DNA of 64,000 nt from Roseovarius sp. (GTDB lineage Bacteria > Pseudomonadota > Alphaproteobacteria > Rhodobacterales > Rhodobacteraceae). Positions 1 to 7,837 of the stretch are shown here, piece after piece. How positions within the stretch are numbered: the stretch's first letter is position 1; each line of letters opens with the position of its first letter. The stretch lies in NCBI GenBank assembly GCA_029212365.1, contig JARGOC010000012.1:1-64000 (forward strand), in the 5' to 3' direction. The position numbers and the translations under genes are program-made. The notes beneath the pieces were generated by a model. The model was given only the letters and a program-made list of their open reading frames with translations. It made no database searches and was not told the origin of the DNA.

Positions 1-377
1 AAATCTCCTCAGATATCTTGCCGAGAAAATTCTACTTTTGAACACCACTATTTTTAGGGGGGATTACCCACTGCCTATCCGCGTCTTGGTTACACCTCTT
101 CAACCGGTGCAGAAAACCCCAAAATTTCGAAGACCCTTTTTGGGTTTTGTCGCAGAGTTTTGGTTGTTAGAAGAACGCCTTTGGCAGGACACACTTATTC
201 TGTGAGGGCAGCAAATTGCTTGAAGGGCGATATCCCTGTTTGACCGAGTTGACTGCTCTGCCTCCTGAAAACTGGACTATTTTAAGATTGAACCTCCCCG
301 GTATTACCGGAGACTGTTTTGTTCTTCTTAAGCGACTTTATCGAGTATGTTAGTGCAACAGTCCTCTTTCCCTCGGT
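1..377. other. No gene; possible insertion-sequence end
   Basis: No convincing coding sequence lies between the left edge and the TetR gene. The stretch around 256-300 contains a CTGCCTCCTGAAAACTGGAC-like string that resembles the terminal sequence of IS3-family elements, so part of this interval may be a worn IS end. This is from memory of IS termini only. A short hairpin (CCCCGGTATTACCGGAG-like, about 296-312) lies just beyond the 3' end of the TetR gene and could help end its transcript. Confidence 0.3.
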
Positions 378-1094
378 TCAGGCTTGCGGTGCCTGCGAGG
401 TGGCATAACTGTCGTGGCCTTCTTCAGTCAAAATCCCGCTCAGAACGCTGTTGAGGCTGTGGCCGATGTATTCGTCGAGCGTCAAACGCGACTTGAAGAA
501 CCAGCTCTTCAAAGCCCATCCATGCGCAACAAGAACCAGCTGATAGGTCAGAACGTCGATGTTCATCCTTCGCACCAGACCCTTGTCGATACATTCGCCA
601 ACCAATTCCGCAATGATCAAATTCGTTACGGTCTCGCGCTCTTGGATAAGCAGGCGTCGCTCCGGCGACAACGACTTGGTCGAGCGGTAGGCGAGAACGG
701 TCGCGGAGCGGTGCCGGTCAACCACCCGGCAATAGGCCTCAATCGCGCCGGTGAGCCGTTGCAAAGGGTCCGTGATCGTTTCGATCGCACTCGGAATCTC
801 GCGCGCGTAGGCATCAACGACTTGAAGGAGCACCAGCAACAATACATCCTCTTTTTCACGGACATAAAGGTAGACGAGGCCGGGGCTGACGCCTGCAAGT
901 TTGGCGATGTCTTTGATTGTGGTTCGGTAGAAACCACGATCGGAGAAGAGTTTTGTCGCGGCCTCGACGATCTGCTTGCGCCGACGCTCTATCAGCTCGG
1001 GGTCCTCGACATGGGAAGTCACATTCGTCTTGTTGGTCACGTCATCGCCTTCCTTTTGCCGCCCTGCGTCGCCAGCATTTTGCTTGTCGATCAC
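378..1094 (-). CDS. TetR/AcrR-family transcriptional regulator
   Basis: Predicted DNA-binding repressor of about 238 aa. An N-terminal TetR helix-turn-helix (ATKLFSDRGFYRTTIKDIA then AGVSPGLVYLYVREKEDVLL) is followed by a helical C-terminal ligand domain of normal length. I chose a GTG start at 1094 because AAGGAG lies about 8 nt upstream; a TTG at 1133 and a downstream GTG are alternatives. The gene lies on the same strand as the catabolic operon, about 60 nt beyond its last fragment. It is therefore the natural candidate regulator of that operon, probably sensing an acyl-CoA, as many TetR proteins of CoA-dependent degradation do. A candidate operator lies before the first gene of the operon (13658-13671). 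The ligand and target are inferences. Confidence 0.85.
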   Translation of the reverse strand: MIDKQNAGDAGRQKEGDDVTNKTNVTSHVEDPELIERRRKQIVEAATKLFSDRGFYRTTIKDIAKLAGVSPGLVYLYVREKEDVLLLVLLQVVDAYAREIPSAIETITDPLQRLTGAIEAYCRVVDRHRSATVLAYRSTKSLSPERRLLIQERETVTNLIIAELVGECIDKGLVRRMNIDVLTYQLVLVAHGWALKSWFFKSRLTLDEYIGHSLNSVLSGILTEEGHDSYATSQAPQA

Positions 1095-1150
1095 CTGAGC
1101 GTCTCCTTTGCCAAATCTAGACTGCTTTCGCAAACATCAAAAGGAGTACC

Positions 1151-1390
1151 CTAAGCGAGGTAACCCAGCGCTACAGTCTTTACGACGAAGAGCTTGGCTT
1201 CCTCTTCATTCGCTACATCGCCGGGCACTGTGATGTGGTCTGGACCCAAATCCGCGACGGCTTGCGCCGCAGCGGATGGATCCAGATAGTCTTTGGTTGC
1301 GAGCTGATGCGCGGTGGCAAAACCTGTGCCCGCCCCCGCGCCCCTTACCAGCGTGACACGCCGGTTCATGCCCGCAACCTTGCGCATCAT
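1151..1390 (-). pseudogene. Truncated short-chain dehydrogenase remnant
   Basis: A 79-residue fragment begins like an SDR: beta-strand, then a glycine-rich GAGAGTGFATAHQLA cofactor loop. It then jumps to a DPSAAAQAVADLG..GDVANEEEAKLFV segment and stops. The middle of the Rossmann fold and the whole catalytic half (Ser, Tyr-x-x-x-Lys) are missing, so it cannot be a working SDR. Its ATG overlaps the stop of the upstream BadI-like gene (ATGA), the spacing of a once translationally coupled gene. It probably was the last gene of the operon and lost its 3' part by deletion next to the TetR gene. A genuinely short protein cannot be excluded. Confidence 0.6.
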
Positions 1391-2172
1391 CGGAACCTGT
1401 CGAAATCGGGTTGGCGCTTTTCAAGGAAGGCGTTACGACCCTCGGCTGCCTCCTCAGAGTTGACAAAGCTCGCCAGCCCGTCTGCTGCCATCTTCACCTG
1501 GCCGAAAACATGCGCACTGTCGGCATTGAAGGCATGCTTAAGGAATTTGATCGCGGTCGGGCTTAGTGCCACAGCATGCGCCGCCATGGCGCGTGCTTCT
1601 TCCATCAGATTCTCGGCGGGCACGACCTTGTTGACGAGGCCCCATTGCAGCGCCGTCTGAGCATCGTACTGCTGGCAGAAGAACCAGATCTCGCGGGCAC
1701 GCTTCTCGCCGACGATACGGGCAAGATAGGCCGAGCCCCAGCCTGCATCAAACGAGCCCACGCGCGGCCCGGCCTGCCCGAACTTCGCGTGTTCGGCCGC
1801 GATGGTCACGTCGCAGATCACATGGATCACATGGCCACCTCCGATCGCATAGCCGTTCACCGCACAGATCACCGGCTTGGGAATGTTGCGGATGACCATG
1901 TGCAGGTCATCAATCTCCCACAGCCCGTTTTCAGAGGTGCCGTAGGTGCCCTTTTCGGCCATCTCTTTCTGGTCGCCGCCGACGCAGAACGCCTTGGTGC
2001 CTGCCGCGGTCAGGATCACGGCCCCGGCGCCCTTGTCTGCCCAGGCGCGTTTGAACGCATGGATCAATTCTTCGATGGTACGACCACGAAAGCAGTTCAG
2101 CCGGTCAGGACGGTTGATGGTGATGGTGGCGATACCCTCGCTCACCTCATAGAGGACGTCGGTATAGTTCAT
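1387..2172 (-). CDS. badI: BadI-like 2-ketocyclohexanecarboxyl-CoA hydrolase (crotonase fold)
   Basis: Crotonase-superfamily protein of 261 aa. It carries the features I associate with BadI of Rhodopseudomonas palustris rather than a plain enoyl-CoA hydratase: NRPD-LN-FRG near residue 20-30, AFCVGGDQ oxyanion-hole loop, YAIGGGHV, and [29 protein letters not shown]. BadI hydrolyses the ring of 2-ketocyclohexanecarboxyl-CoA by a reverse Dieckmann reaction to give pimeloyl-CoA; the same fold includes MenB. The BadH-like dehydrogenase that would make its substrate lies two genes upstream (3902-4639), which supports the call. The start has AAGGAAAG in front. A paralogue is in the second cluster (19116-19913). 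MenB-type activity is the main alternative. Confidence 0.75.
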   Translation of the reverse strand: [261 protein letters not shown]

Positions 2173-2201
2173 GTTTCAATCTTTCCTTATTAAGTATCTG
2201 G

Positions 2202-3884
2202 TCATCCCAGGATGGCGCGGGCCGGGTCAAATCCCCGCAGAAGCTCGATCTCCTCGGTTGTGGGGGGATCATGCCGGGTCAGGTTCGGACGGTAGAGCAG
2301 CGCACCGCCGGTGGCAGCGTCGATGGCGGCGCGGGTCTCGGCTTCAGCGCCCGGATGCGCGACGATGCCCGCAACTTCAAGCGCGCCGTCGCTGCCCCGC
2401 TCCAGCCAGGCGAGGTCGGTCGCGATACCGAAGAGGTGGCGGATCGGCGATGTGGTAAATGGCAGCCGCGGGACGAACCGCCCCGGTTTAAGCGGCATGA
2501 CCACCATCACCTCGGAGGCACCGCCAGCCAGGTCGTTTGCCCCCCCGGAACCGACGATCAGCCGGTCCTCGGCCGCACGGGACGAGTTGATATAACCGCG
2601 CCCGTCAATCTGCCCTGCAGCGAGCAGCGACAGACAGCGCTGTGCCCTTGGCCCCGCAAGCACACCAAGTGTCTTGACGAAAGACGCATGAAAGCGCGAA
2701 GAGGCCGCATTGGGGCGGTTGAAAAGATACGGATCACCGCTGACCGGGCGGAACCCGACCATGCCTGTCTCGGCAATCAACGCCACATCAATGCCGCGCG
2801 CCCGGCATCTCCGTTCCGCGCCCCAGGCCGCGAGGTGCGACAGGCCGATACCAGCAAAATAGCTTTCGGCGTGGCCGTCGGCGGCGCGGGCCTCGGCCAT
2901 GCGCATCGCGAGAACGGCGGCGATCTCTTCTACCGATGCTGGGGCCTCTGCGTCACGGGGGGCCGCTGGTACCGGTGATATCGCGCGGTCGCGCAAAGTG
3001 TTGAGGTGCCCGGCCCCAAGGCGTGACAGATAAGATTTGTGGTCAGTGCCGAAGACCCAGTCCTCGACCCAAGCACGCAGCCCTTCGGGGTCTCGCGAAA
3101 GCTTGCGCAGGGTCTGGCGACAATCGTAATCCTCGGCGTAGGAGGCGATGCCCTCCTCGGCGGACCAGACGAACTGACCCTGCGGATGTGCGCCAAAGGG
3201 CGCCTCGACCACCGCAGCGACGAGATGACCGGGGATGCCCTGGCGCGGCCCTAGGCGGCGCAGCTCCTCCGGCTCGACAATCCGTTCAGCGGTGACAATC
3301 ACCTTGCGCGCCGCGAACGCCGCCCAGCTTTCCTCGGCATCCGGGCCGTGAATGACAGTGTTCCCCTCGGTGTCGGCAATCGGCGCATGAATGAATGTGA
3401 CGTCCGGCACCAGCGCCGATATCACCGGTTTGTCTTCACCGCTGAAGGGATCCTTCACAAAGGCCCGCCCCTTGGCCCGCCAGAGATCCGAACCGGCAAG
3501 GCTGTTGACCGGAACGAAGGGCCAGCCCATTGCCCCGGCCATCAGCCGTAGGGTCATCGTCAGGTTGGTCCAGTCTGGATCGCTGTCGGAATCGGAAGCG
3601 AAAGCATCCTGAAGCACGCGCGCCGGGGCCGGGGCGGGGTAGGTGTTGCCCGCGAAAGCGCTTTCCAATCGCCCGACAGCACCCGCCGCCACAAGAATCG
3701 AAGCATATTCGAGAAGCCCGGTCGCCACCAGCGTCAGCGACTTGGTGTCGCGAAACCGACGCGCGACCTCGAAGGCTGCGGCATGGCTGCGGTTGTGGGT
3801 GAACCCGAAGCAAAGAACGTCCCCCGCCTGCACATGCATGGCGACCGCCTCGGCCAATGGCACTTTCTTGTCCTGCGTTTCCAT
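2202..3884 (-). CDS. Fused alpha/beta CoA-transferase-fold protein (family I-like)
   Basis: A 560-aa protein that looks like the two subunits of a family I CoA-transferase joined in one chain. The N-terminal half resembles an alpha subunit (DVLCFGF near the start, then VTFIHAPIAD-EGN). The C-terminal half resembles a beta subunit, with an AETGMVGF motif where the catalytic glutamate of this fold sits and a GSGGANDLA motif. Linker residues around 310-335 are Ala/Pro/Glu rich. Members either move CoA between acids or, as in the steroid-ring hydrolase IpdAB, cleave C-C bonds in cyclic CoA esters. Next to badH and badI, a role in ring opening or in CoA recycling from a dicarboxylate is plausible. 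ATG at 3884 has AGGGAAG upstream; a TTG at 3905 is less likely. Confidence 0.7.
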   Translation of the reverse strand: METQDKKVPLAEAVAMHVQAGDVLCFGFTHNRSHAAAFEVARRFRDTKSLTLVATGLLEYASILVAAGAVGRLESAFAGNTYPAPAPARVLQDAFASDSDSDPDWTNLTMTLRLMAGAMGWPFVPVNSLAGSDLWRAKGRAFVKDPFSGEDKPVISALVPDVTFIHAPIADTEGNTVIHGPDAEESWAAFAARKVIVTAERIVEPEELRRLGPRQGIPGHLVAAVVEAPFGAHPQGQFVWSAEEGIASYAEDYDCRQTLRKLSRDPEGLRAWVEDWVFGTDHKSYLSRLGAGHLNTLRDRAISPVPAAPRDAEAPASVEEIAAVLAMRMAEARAADGHAESYFAGIGLSHLAAWGAERRCRARGIDVALIAETGMVGFRPVSGDPYLFNRPNAASSRFHASFVKTLGVLAGPRAQRCLSLLAAGQIDGRGYINSSRAAEDRLIVGSGGANDLAGGASEVMVVMPLKPGRFVPRLPFTTSPIRHLFGIATDLAWLERGSDGALEVAGIVAHPGAEAETRAAIDAATGGALLYRPNLTRHDPPTTEEIELLRGFDPARAILG

Positions 3885-3901
3885 GCTTCGCTTCCCTTTG
3901 T

Positions 3902-4639
3902 TCAATCGACCATGGTCAGGCCGCCGGAAACCGACAGGACCTGTCCGGTGACAAAACTTGCCCGGTCCGACGCGAAATAGACCACGCCGTCGGCCACTTC
4001 CGAGGGCTTGGCCACGCGCTTCATCGGGATTGCGTTGGTCAGCGCCTCACGCATCTTATCGGACTGTGACGCAAAAAGCGGCGTGTCGGTCGGACCCGGA
4101 CAGATGCAATTCACGCGCACGCGCTTGCGCACAACCTCGCGGGCCAGTGACTTGGTAAAGGCGATGACGCCCCCCTTGGCACCGGCATAGACACTTTCGC
4201 CATACGAACCGACGCGGCCCGCGTCCGAGGCGACGTTGACGATGCGCCCGCCGTCGGTCGACTTCATCAGCATCGGCAGCATGGCGCGGGTCAGCTGCAC
4301 CGGCCCCATGAAGTTGATCGCCATAATATCGGTCCAGTAGTCCGGCGTGTTTTCCATGAAGGGCTGGATGATGTCCCAGCCGGCGGCGTTCACCAGCACG
4401 TCGAGGCCGCCTAGCTCTGCCTCGACCCGGTTTGCCAGCGCATCGCATTCCTCGCGAGACGTCACGTCGAGTTTCATAAAGTGGGCGCCCGGCAGCGCCT
4501 TGGCCGCCGCCACACCTGCCGCTTCGTTGATGTCCGTCAGAATCACCGTCCCGCCTGCATCGCAAAACGCGGTGGCACAGGCGTTTCCGATGCCTGAGGC
4601 CGCGCCGGTGACGAGGATTGTCTTGCCCTTGAAGTTCAT
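3902..4639 (-). CDS. badH: BadH-like 2-hydroxycyclohexanecarboxyl-CoA dehydrogenase (SDR)
   Basis: NAD-dependent short-chain dehydrogenase of 245 aa. The Rossmann loop TGAASGIG lies at residues 11-18, NAAGWDI at mid-protein, the catalytic Ser in VNVASDAGRVGS, Tyr-x-x-x-Lys in YAGAKGG, and CPGPTDT near 180. The strings NxAGWDI, ASDAxRVGS and TGQVLSVSGGLTM match my memory of BadH of R. palustris, which oxidises 2-hydroxy- to 2-ketocyclohexanecarboxyl-CoA. This places it directly before BadI in the pathway, and the two are in the same operon, separated only by the CoA-transferase-like gene. CGGAGAT precedes the ATG. A related 3-hydroxyacyl-CoA dehydrogenase is the alternative. Confidence 0.8.
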   Translation of the reverse strand: MNFKGKTILVTGAASGIGNACATAFCDAGGTVILTDINEAAGVAAAKALPGAHFMKLDVTSREECDALANRVEAELGGLDVLVNAAGWDIIQPFMENTPDYWTDIMAINFMGPVQLTRAMLPMLMKSTDGGRIVNVASDAGRVGSYGESVYAGAKGGVIAFTKSLAREVVRKRVRVNCICPGPTDTPLFASQSDKMREALTNAIPMKRVAKPSEVADGVVYFASDRASFVTGQVLSVSGGLTMVD

Positions 4640-4666
4640 GGATATCTCCGGTTTGTGTCGCAGGGA

Positions 4667-5425
4667 TCAGCCCGCTTTGCGTTGAAAGAAACTGAGCACA
4701 CGATCACGTGCCTCGGTGGTCGGAATGAGAAGGCCGGGCGCATCAAGCTCACGCGCGAAGCCGTCACGCTTAGGGTCGCTCCAGGCTGAAATACAGTCCT
4801 TCGACAACAGCAGCGCCTGACGCGACAGGCCGGAAACGCGCGTGGCAATGGCAGTCAGTTCGGCCTCGAGCGCTTCGGGCGCACAGGACCACTGCACAAG
4901 GCCGAGGTTCGCGGCTTCGGCCCCATCCACGATCTCGCCGCCAAGGATCAGACGGGCCGAAACGCCGGGCCCGCAGAGGCGCGTCAGCCGCTGTGTGCCT
5001 CCTGCGCCGGGGATCATACCCACGCGCGCTTCTGGAAGGCCGAGCTTTGCGCGATGCGTTGCGATGCGCAGGTCGCAGGCCAGCGCCATTTCAAATCCGC
5101 CACCGAGGGCCGGACCGTCAATCGCAGCGATCGTCACGGCCGATAATGCCTCCAGCCGGTCATAGATTTCATGCAACGACGCGACATAATCCGACATTGC
5201 CTCGACACCCTTGGGGTCATCGAAATAGCCGAGGATCTGGGCGAGGTCGGCACCGGCGCAAAAGCACTTCTGGTCTGATCGAATGACAAGCGCGGTCACC
5301 GCATCGGTCTCGGCGCGGTCCATCGCCGCCGTAAAAGCGGCTACAAATTCCGCGTCGATGGCGTTCACTTGCGGGCGCGAGAGCGTGATGGTGCCAATGG
5401 CCCCGTCATTGGAATAGTGAATCAT
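4667..5425 (-). CDS. Enoyl-CoA hydratase/isomerase family protein (BadK-like role)
   Basis: Crotonase-fold protein of 252 aa. It contains CFCAGADLAQI and DGPALGGGFEMALACD (the two oxyanion-hole segments) and LPEARVGMIPGAGGTQRL, where a catalytic glutamate of true hydratases lies in the LPE/GxIPGAGG region. In the cyclohexanecarboxylate pathway a hydratase (BadK) adds water to cyclohex-1-ene-1-carboxyl-CoA before BadH acts, and this gene sits directly upstream of badH. I place the start at 5425 (MIHYSNDG) because its ATG overlaps the stop of the ligase gene as ATGA and crotonases begin this way; an upstream in-frame extension is only the antisense-like overlap with the ligase. Substrate is inferred from context. 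Confidence 0.75.
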   Translation of the reverse strand: MIHYSNDGAIGTITLSRPQVNAIDAEFVAAFTAAMDRAETDAVTALVIRSDQKCFCAGADLAQILGYFDDPKGVEAMSDYVASLHEIYDRLEALSAVTIAAIDGPALGGGFEMALACDLRIATHRAKLGLPEARVGMIPGAGGTQRLTRLCGPGVSARLILGGEIVDGAEAANLGLVQWSCAPEALEAELTAIATRVSGLSRQALLLSKDCISAWSDPKRDGFARELDAPGLLIPTTEARDRVLSFFQRKAG

Positions 5426-7044
5426 GTGAAATCCTTTTCGCTCTGCTCCGCCAGACGCTGGCGGATGATAAATTTCTGGATCTTTCCCGAGGGGTTCATC
5501 GGCAGCTCCGGCCAAACCTCCAGCCGCTCGGGCAGCTTGAATTTCGCGACCCCTTTCGCGACGAGATAATCGACCAGCTCGGGCAGGGTGACGGTCGCTC
5601 CGGGTTCAGTCACCACGACCGCGCAGCCGGTCTCTCCGAGGCGCGCGTGGGGCATGCCGACGACAGCTGCACGGCGGATTGCGGAATGCGCAACCAGGTA
5701 GTCTTCGACCTCGCGCACCGAAATGTTCTGACCGCCGCGCATGATGATCTCTTTCAGGCGTCCGGTGATGCGCAGCGAGCCATCGGGCAGGCGCCGCGCA
5801 AGGTCGCCGGAATGGACCCATCCATCGGTGTCGAGCGCGCGGGCCGTCAGCTCCGGCGCGCCAAGATAGCCGAGGAAGGCGTTCGGCCCCCGCGACCATT
5901 CCTCACCAGGCTCGCCCACCGGGCAGTCGTGGCCGTCCTCGTCGACGATGCGCGCCTCGATGCCCGGCAATGGCCGCCCGTCCGTTAGCCAGGCGTTCTC
6001 AACGGGGTCGTTCGGAAGCACCATCGTGTGCGGCGGGCTTTCTGTGGAGCCATAGATCGACAATACGCGGAAGCCGACTTCGGTCGCCTGTCGGGCCAGC
6101 GCCTCGGGGATCGGGGCGCCGCCACAGAGGAAGTAGCGGAAGTCCGGCAGCGCGATGTTTTCGGCTGCCACCGCTGCCGAGATATCGGCGAGAAACGGCG
6201 TCGCGCCCATCGTCCAGGTCGCGCCGTGTGCGGCCATCTGGTGGGCCGCAACAGCCCCTTCAAACATATCAAGAAGTGAGAGCGTGCCACCCATGCTCAG
6301 GGTCATGGCGAAGCCGTGCATGAACCCGGTTGTGTGCGACACCGGCGAAGGCATGAAGGCGACATCATCCTCGCCCGCCCGCAGCGCCTCTGCGAGAACG
6401 CGTTCACCGAAGAGGATCGTATTGTGGGTATGCACCGCACCCTTGGAGCGCGATTCTGTACCGGAGGTGAAGAGAACAGCAGCCGGGCTGTCCGCAGACG
6501 CGGCCACATCGGTTGCGGCCGGGGCACTGAGCGCCGCCGCCCATCCGATCGTGCCGGGAGCGGGATCGTCGCCCAGCATGACCACCGCCCGCCCGGCCAG
6601 AAGGCTGGCCGGAATCTCGGACAGAACGCTGCGGAAGTCGGTGCTACGGAACCTGTCGGTCAAGACCAGTGCCCGGCTGTCGCAGGTTTTGATGGCGTGG
6701 ATGAGGTCAGCGCGGCCGTAGGTGACCGGCAATGGGTTGACCACTGCGCCAAGCCGCAGGGCAGCCAGGAAAACGGTGATTGTACGGCACCAGTTCGGCA
6801 AGCAGACAGTGACGATGTCTCCTGCCTTTACACCTTCGGCCGCGAGCGTTCCGGCCAGCCGCGACGACTGCGCGGCAAGTTCGCTGTAGCTAAGCGCATC
6901 GCCCGACGCATCGCGCACGGCGCATTTATTCGGATGGCGCGCCGCTGCGGCGAGGATCAGCGAGGGAATAGTGTCGTCGCGCCAGTGGCCTGCAGCCCGG
7001 TAATCGGCGGCGCGGGCGGGATCGGCACGGGGAAAGCGGCTCAT
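5422..7044 (-). CDS. Acyl-CoA synthetase (AMP-forming), candidate cyclohexanecarboxylate-CoA ligase
   Basis: ANL-superfamily ligase of about 540 aa, full length. The AMP-binding motif is present as FTSGTESRSKG (around residue 194), followed by YGSTES, then W-HSGDLA, GRLKEIIMRGG and the C-terminal catalytic lysine in NPSGKIQK. It would activate a carboxylic acid to its CoA ester with ATP in the cytoplasm. Given the BadHI genes in the operon, an AliA-type cyclohexanecarboxylate ligase is the leading hypothesis. The start ATG (7044) overlaps the stop of the upstream SDR as TGATG; a GTG one codon earlier is possible. Aromatic or medium-chain acids remain alternative substrates. Confidence 0.8.
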   Translation of the reverse strand: MSRFPRADPARAADYRAAGHWRDDTIPSLILAAAARHPNKCAVRDASGDALSYSELAAQSSRLAGTLAAEGVKAGDIVTVCLPNWCRTITVFLAALRLGAVVNPLPVTYGRADLIHAIKTCDSRALVLTDRFRSTDFRSVLSEIPASLLAGRAVVMLGDDPAPGTIGWAAALSAPAATDVAASADSPAAVLFTSGTESRSKGAVHTHNTILFGERVLAEALRAGEDDVAFMPSPVSHTTGFMHGFAMTLSMGGTLSLLDMFEGAVAAHQMAAHGATWTMGATPFLADISAAVAAENIALPDFRYFLCGGAPIPEALARQATEVGFRVLSIYGSTESPPHTMVLPNDPVENAWLTDGRPLPGIEARIVDEDGHDCPVGEPGEEWSRGPNAFLGYLGAPELTARALDTDGWVHSGDLARRLPDGSLRITGRLKEIIMRGGQNISVREVEDYLVAHSAIRRAAVVGMPHARLGETGCAVVVTEPGATVTLPELVDYLVAKGVAKFKLPERLEVWPELPMNPSGKIQKFIIRQRLAEQSEKDFT

Positions 7045-7823
7045 CACTCGCCTCCCGATTGCGGGCGACCGGCGATCTGGGCATGGATCGACCCGATCAG
7101 CCCCCCGTCGGCCAGCACGTTCTGCCCGGTGATATAGCCGGCATCAGGCGAGATCATGAAGTCCACAAGGCCGGCAAAGTCACGCGCCGGATCACCGATC
7201 CGGTGCATCGGCACCAGAGCCTCGCGCGCGGCCTTCTTGGCCGCATCGGCATAGATCGGCTCGGTCATCGATGATAGAAACAGGCCCGGCGAGAGGCAAT
7301 TCGCCCGCACACCGCTTTCGGCCCATTCAAGGGCAAGCGTCCGTACCATCATGATAAGCGCCGCCTTCGAGGCGCTGTAGGCACCGGTGCCAGGATAAGG
7401 CTCCACCCCCGACATGGAGGCGATTGCTGTGAAAGAGCCGCCTGATGTTGCGAGATGGGGATACGCGGCGCGCGCCAGAAGCCACGCGCCGCGTACATTC
7501 ACATCAAAGACCCGGTCCCAGGCCTCCTCATCGGTCTCGGTCAGCCGGCCCGCTATCGCGATACCGGCGTTGGAGATGACCGCATCGAGCCCGCCCAGCA
7601 CCTCGGTGGCCTCGGCGATCAGCCGCACCGCAGTGCCCTGAGCCCCAAGATCGCCACTGAGTCCGATGCTTTGGGCACCTGCTGAACGCGCCGCAGCGAC
7701 CGCCGCGTCAAGTTCGGCTGAAGGCCGCGAGGCGCAAAGCGCCAGAGCGTTGCCGTCGCGTGCCAGCCGGTCTGCAATAGCCCGCCCGATACCACGGCTT
7801 GATCCGGTGATGAGGATACGCAT
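7044..7823 (-). CDS. Short-chain dehydrogenase/reductase
   Basis: SDR of 259 aa with TGSSRGIG at residues 6-13, NAG in SNAGIAIAG, a catalytic-serine region AIASMSGVEP, YSASKAA for the Tyr/Lys pair and a C-terminal GQNVLADGG. It is about as close to FabG-type 3-oxoacyl reductases as to degradative hydroxyacyl-CoA dehydrogenases, so the substrate cannot be told. It overlaps the ligase start and lies 15 nt after the periplasmic binding protein gene (in transcription order), so it belongs to the same operon. As BadH is already present, this SDR may act in later beta-oxidation or on a hydroxylated or substituted ring. Confidence 0.75.
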   Translation of the reverse strand: MRILITGSSRGIGRAIADRLARDGNALALCASRPSAELDAAVAAARSAGAQSIGLSGDLGAQGTAVRLIAEATEVLGGLDAVISNAGIAIAGRLTETDEEAWDRVFDVNVRGAWLLARAAYPHLATSGGSFTAIASMSGVEPYPGTGAYSASKAALIMMVRTLALEWAESGVRANCLSPGLFLSSMTEPIYADAAKKAAREALVPMHRIGDPARDFAGLVDFMISPDAGYITGQNVLADGGLIGSIHAQIAGRPQSGGE

Positions 7824-7837
7824 GAGTCCGGAACCCC

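Noticed and set aside
384..1154. Long plus-strand reading frame opposite the TetR gene
   Set aside because: It is the antisense shadow of the TetR gene; its protein has no domain pattern, while the minus-strand frame has a clear helix-turn-helix.
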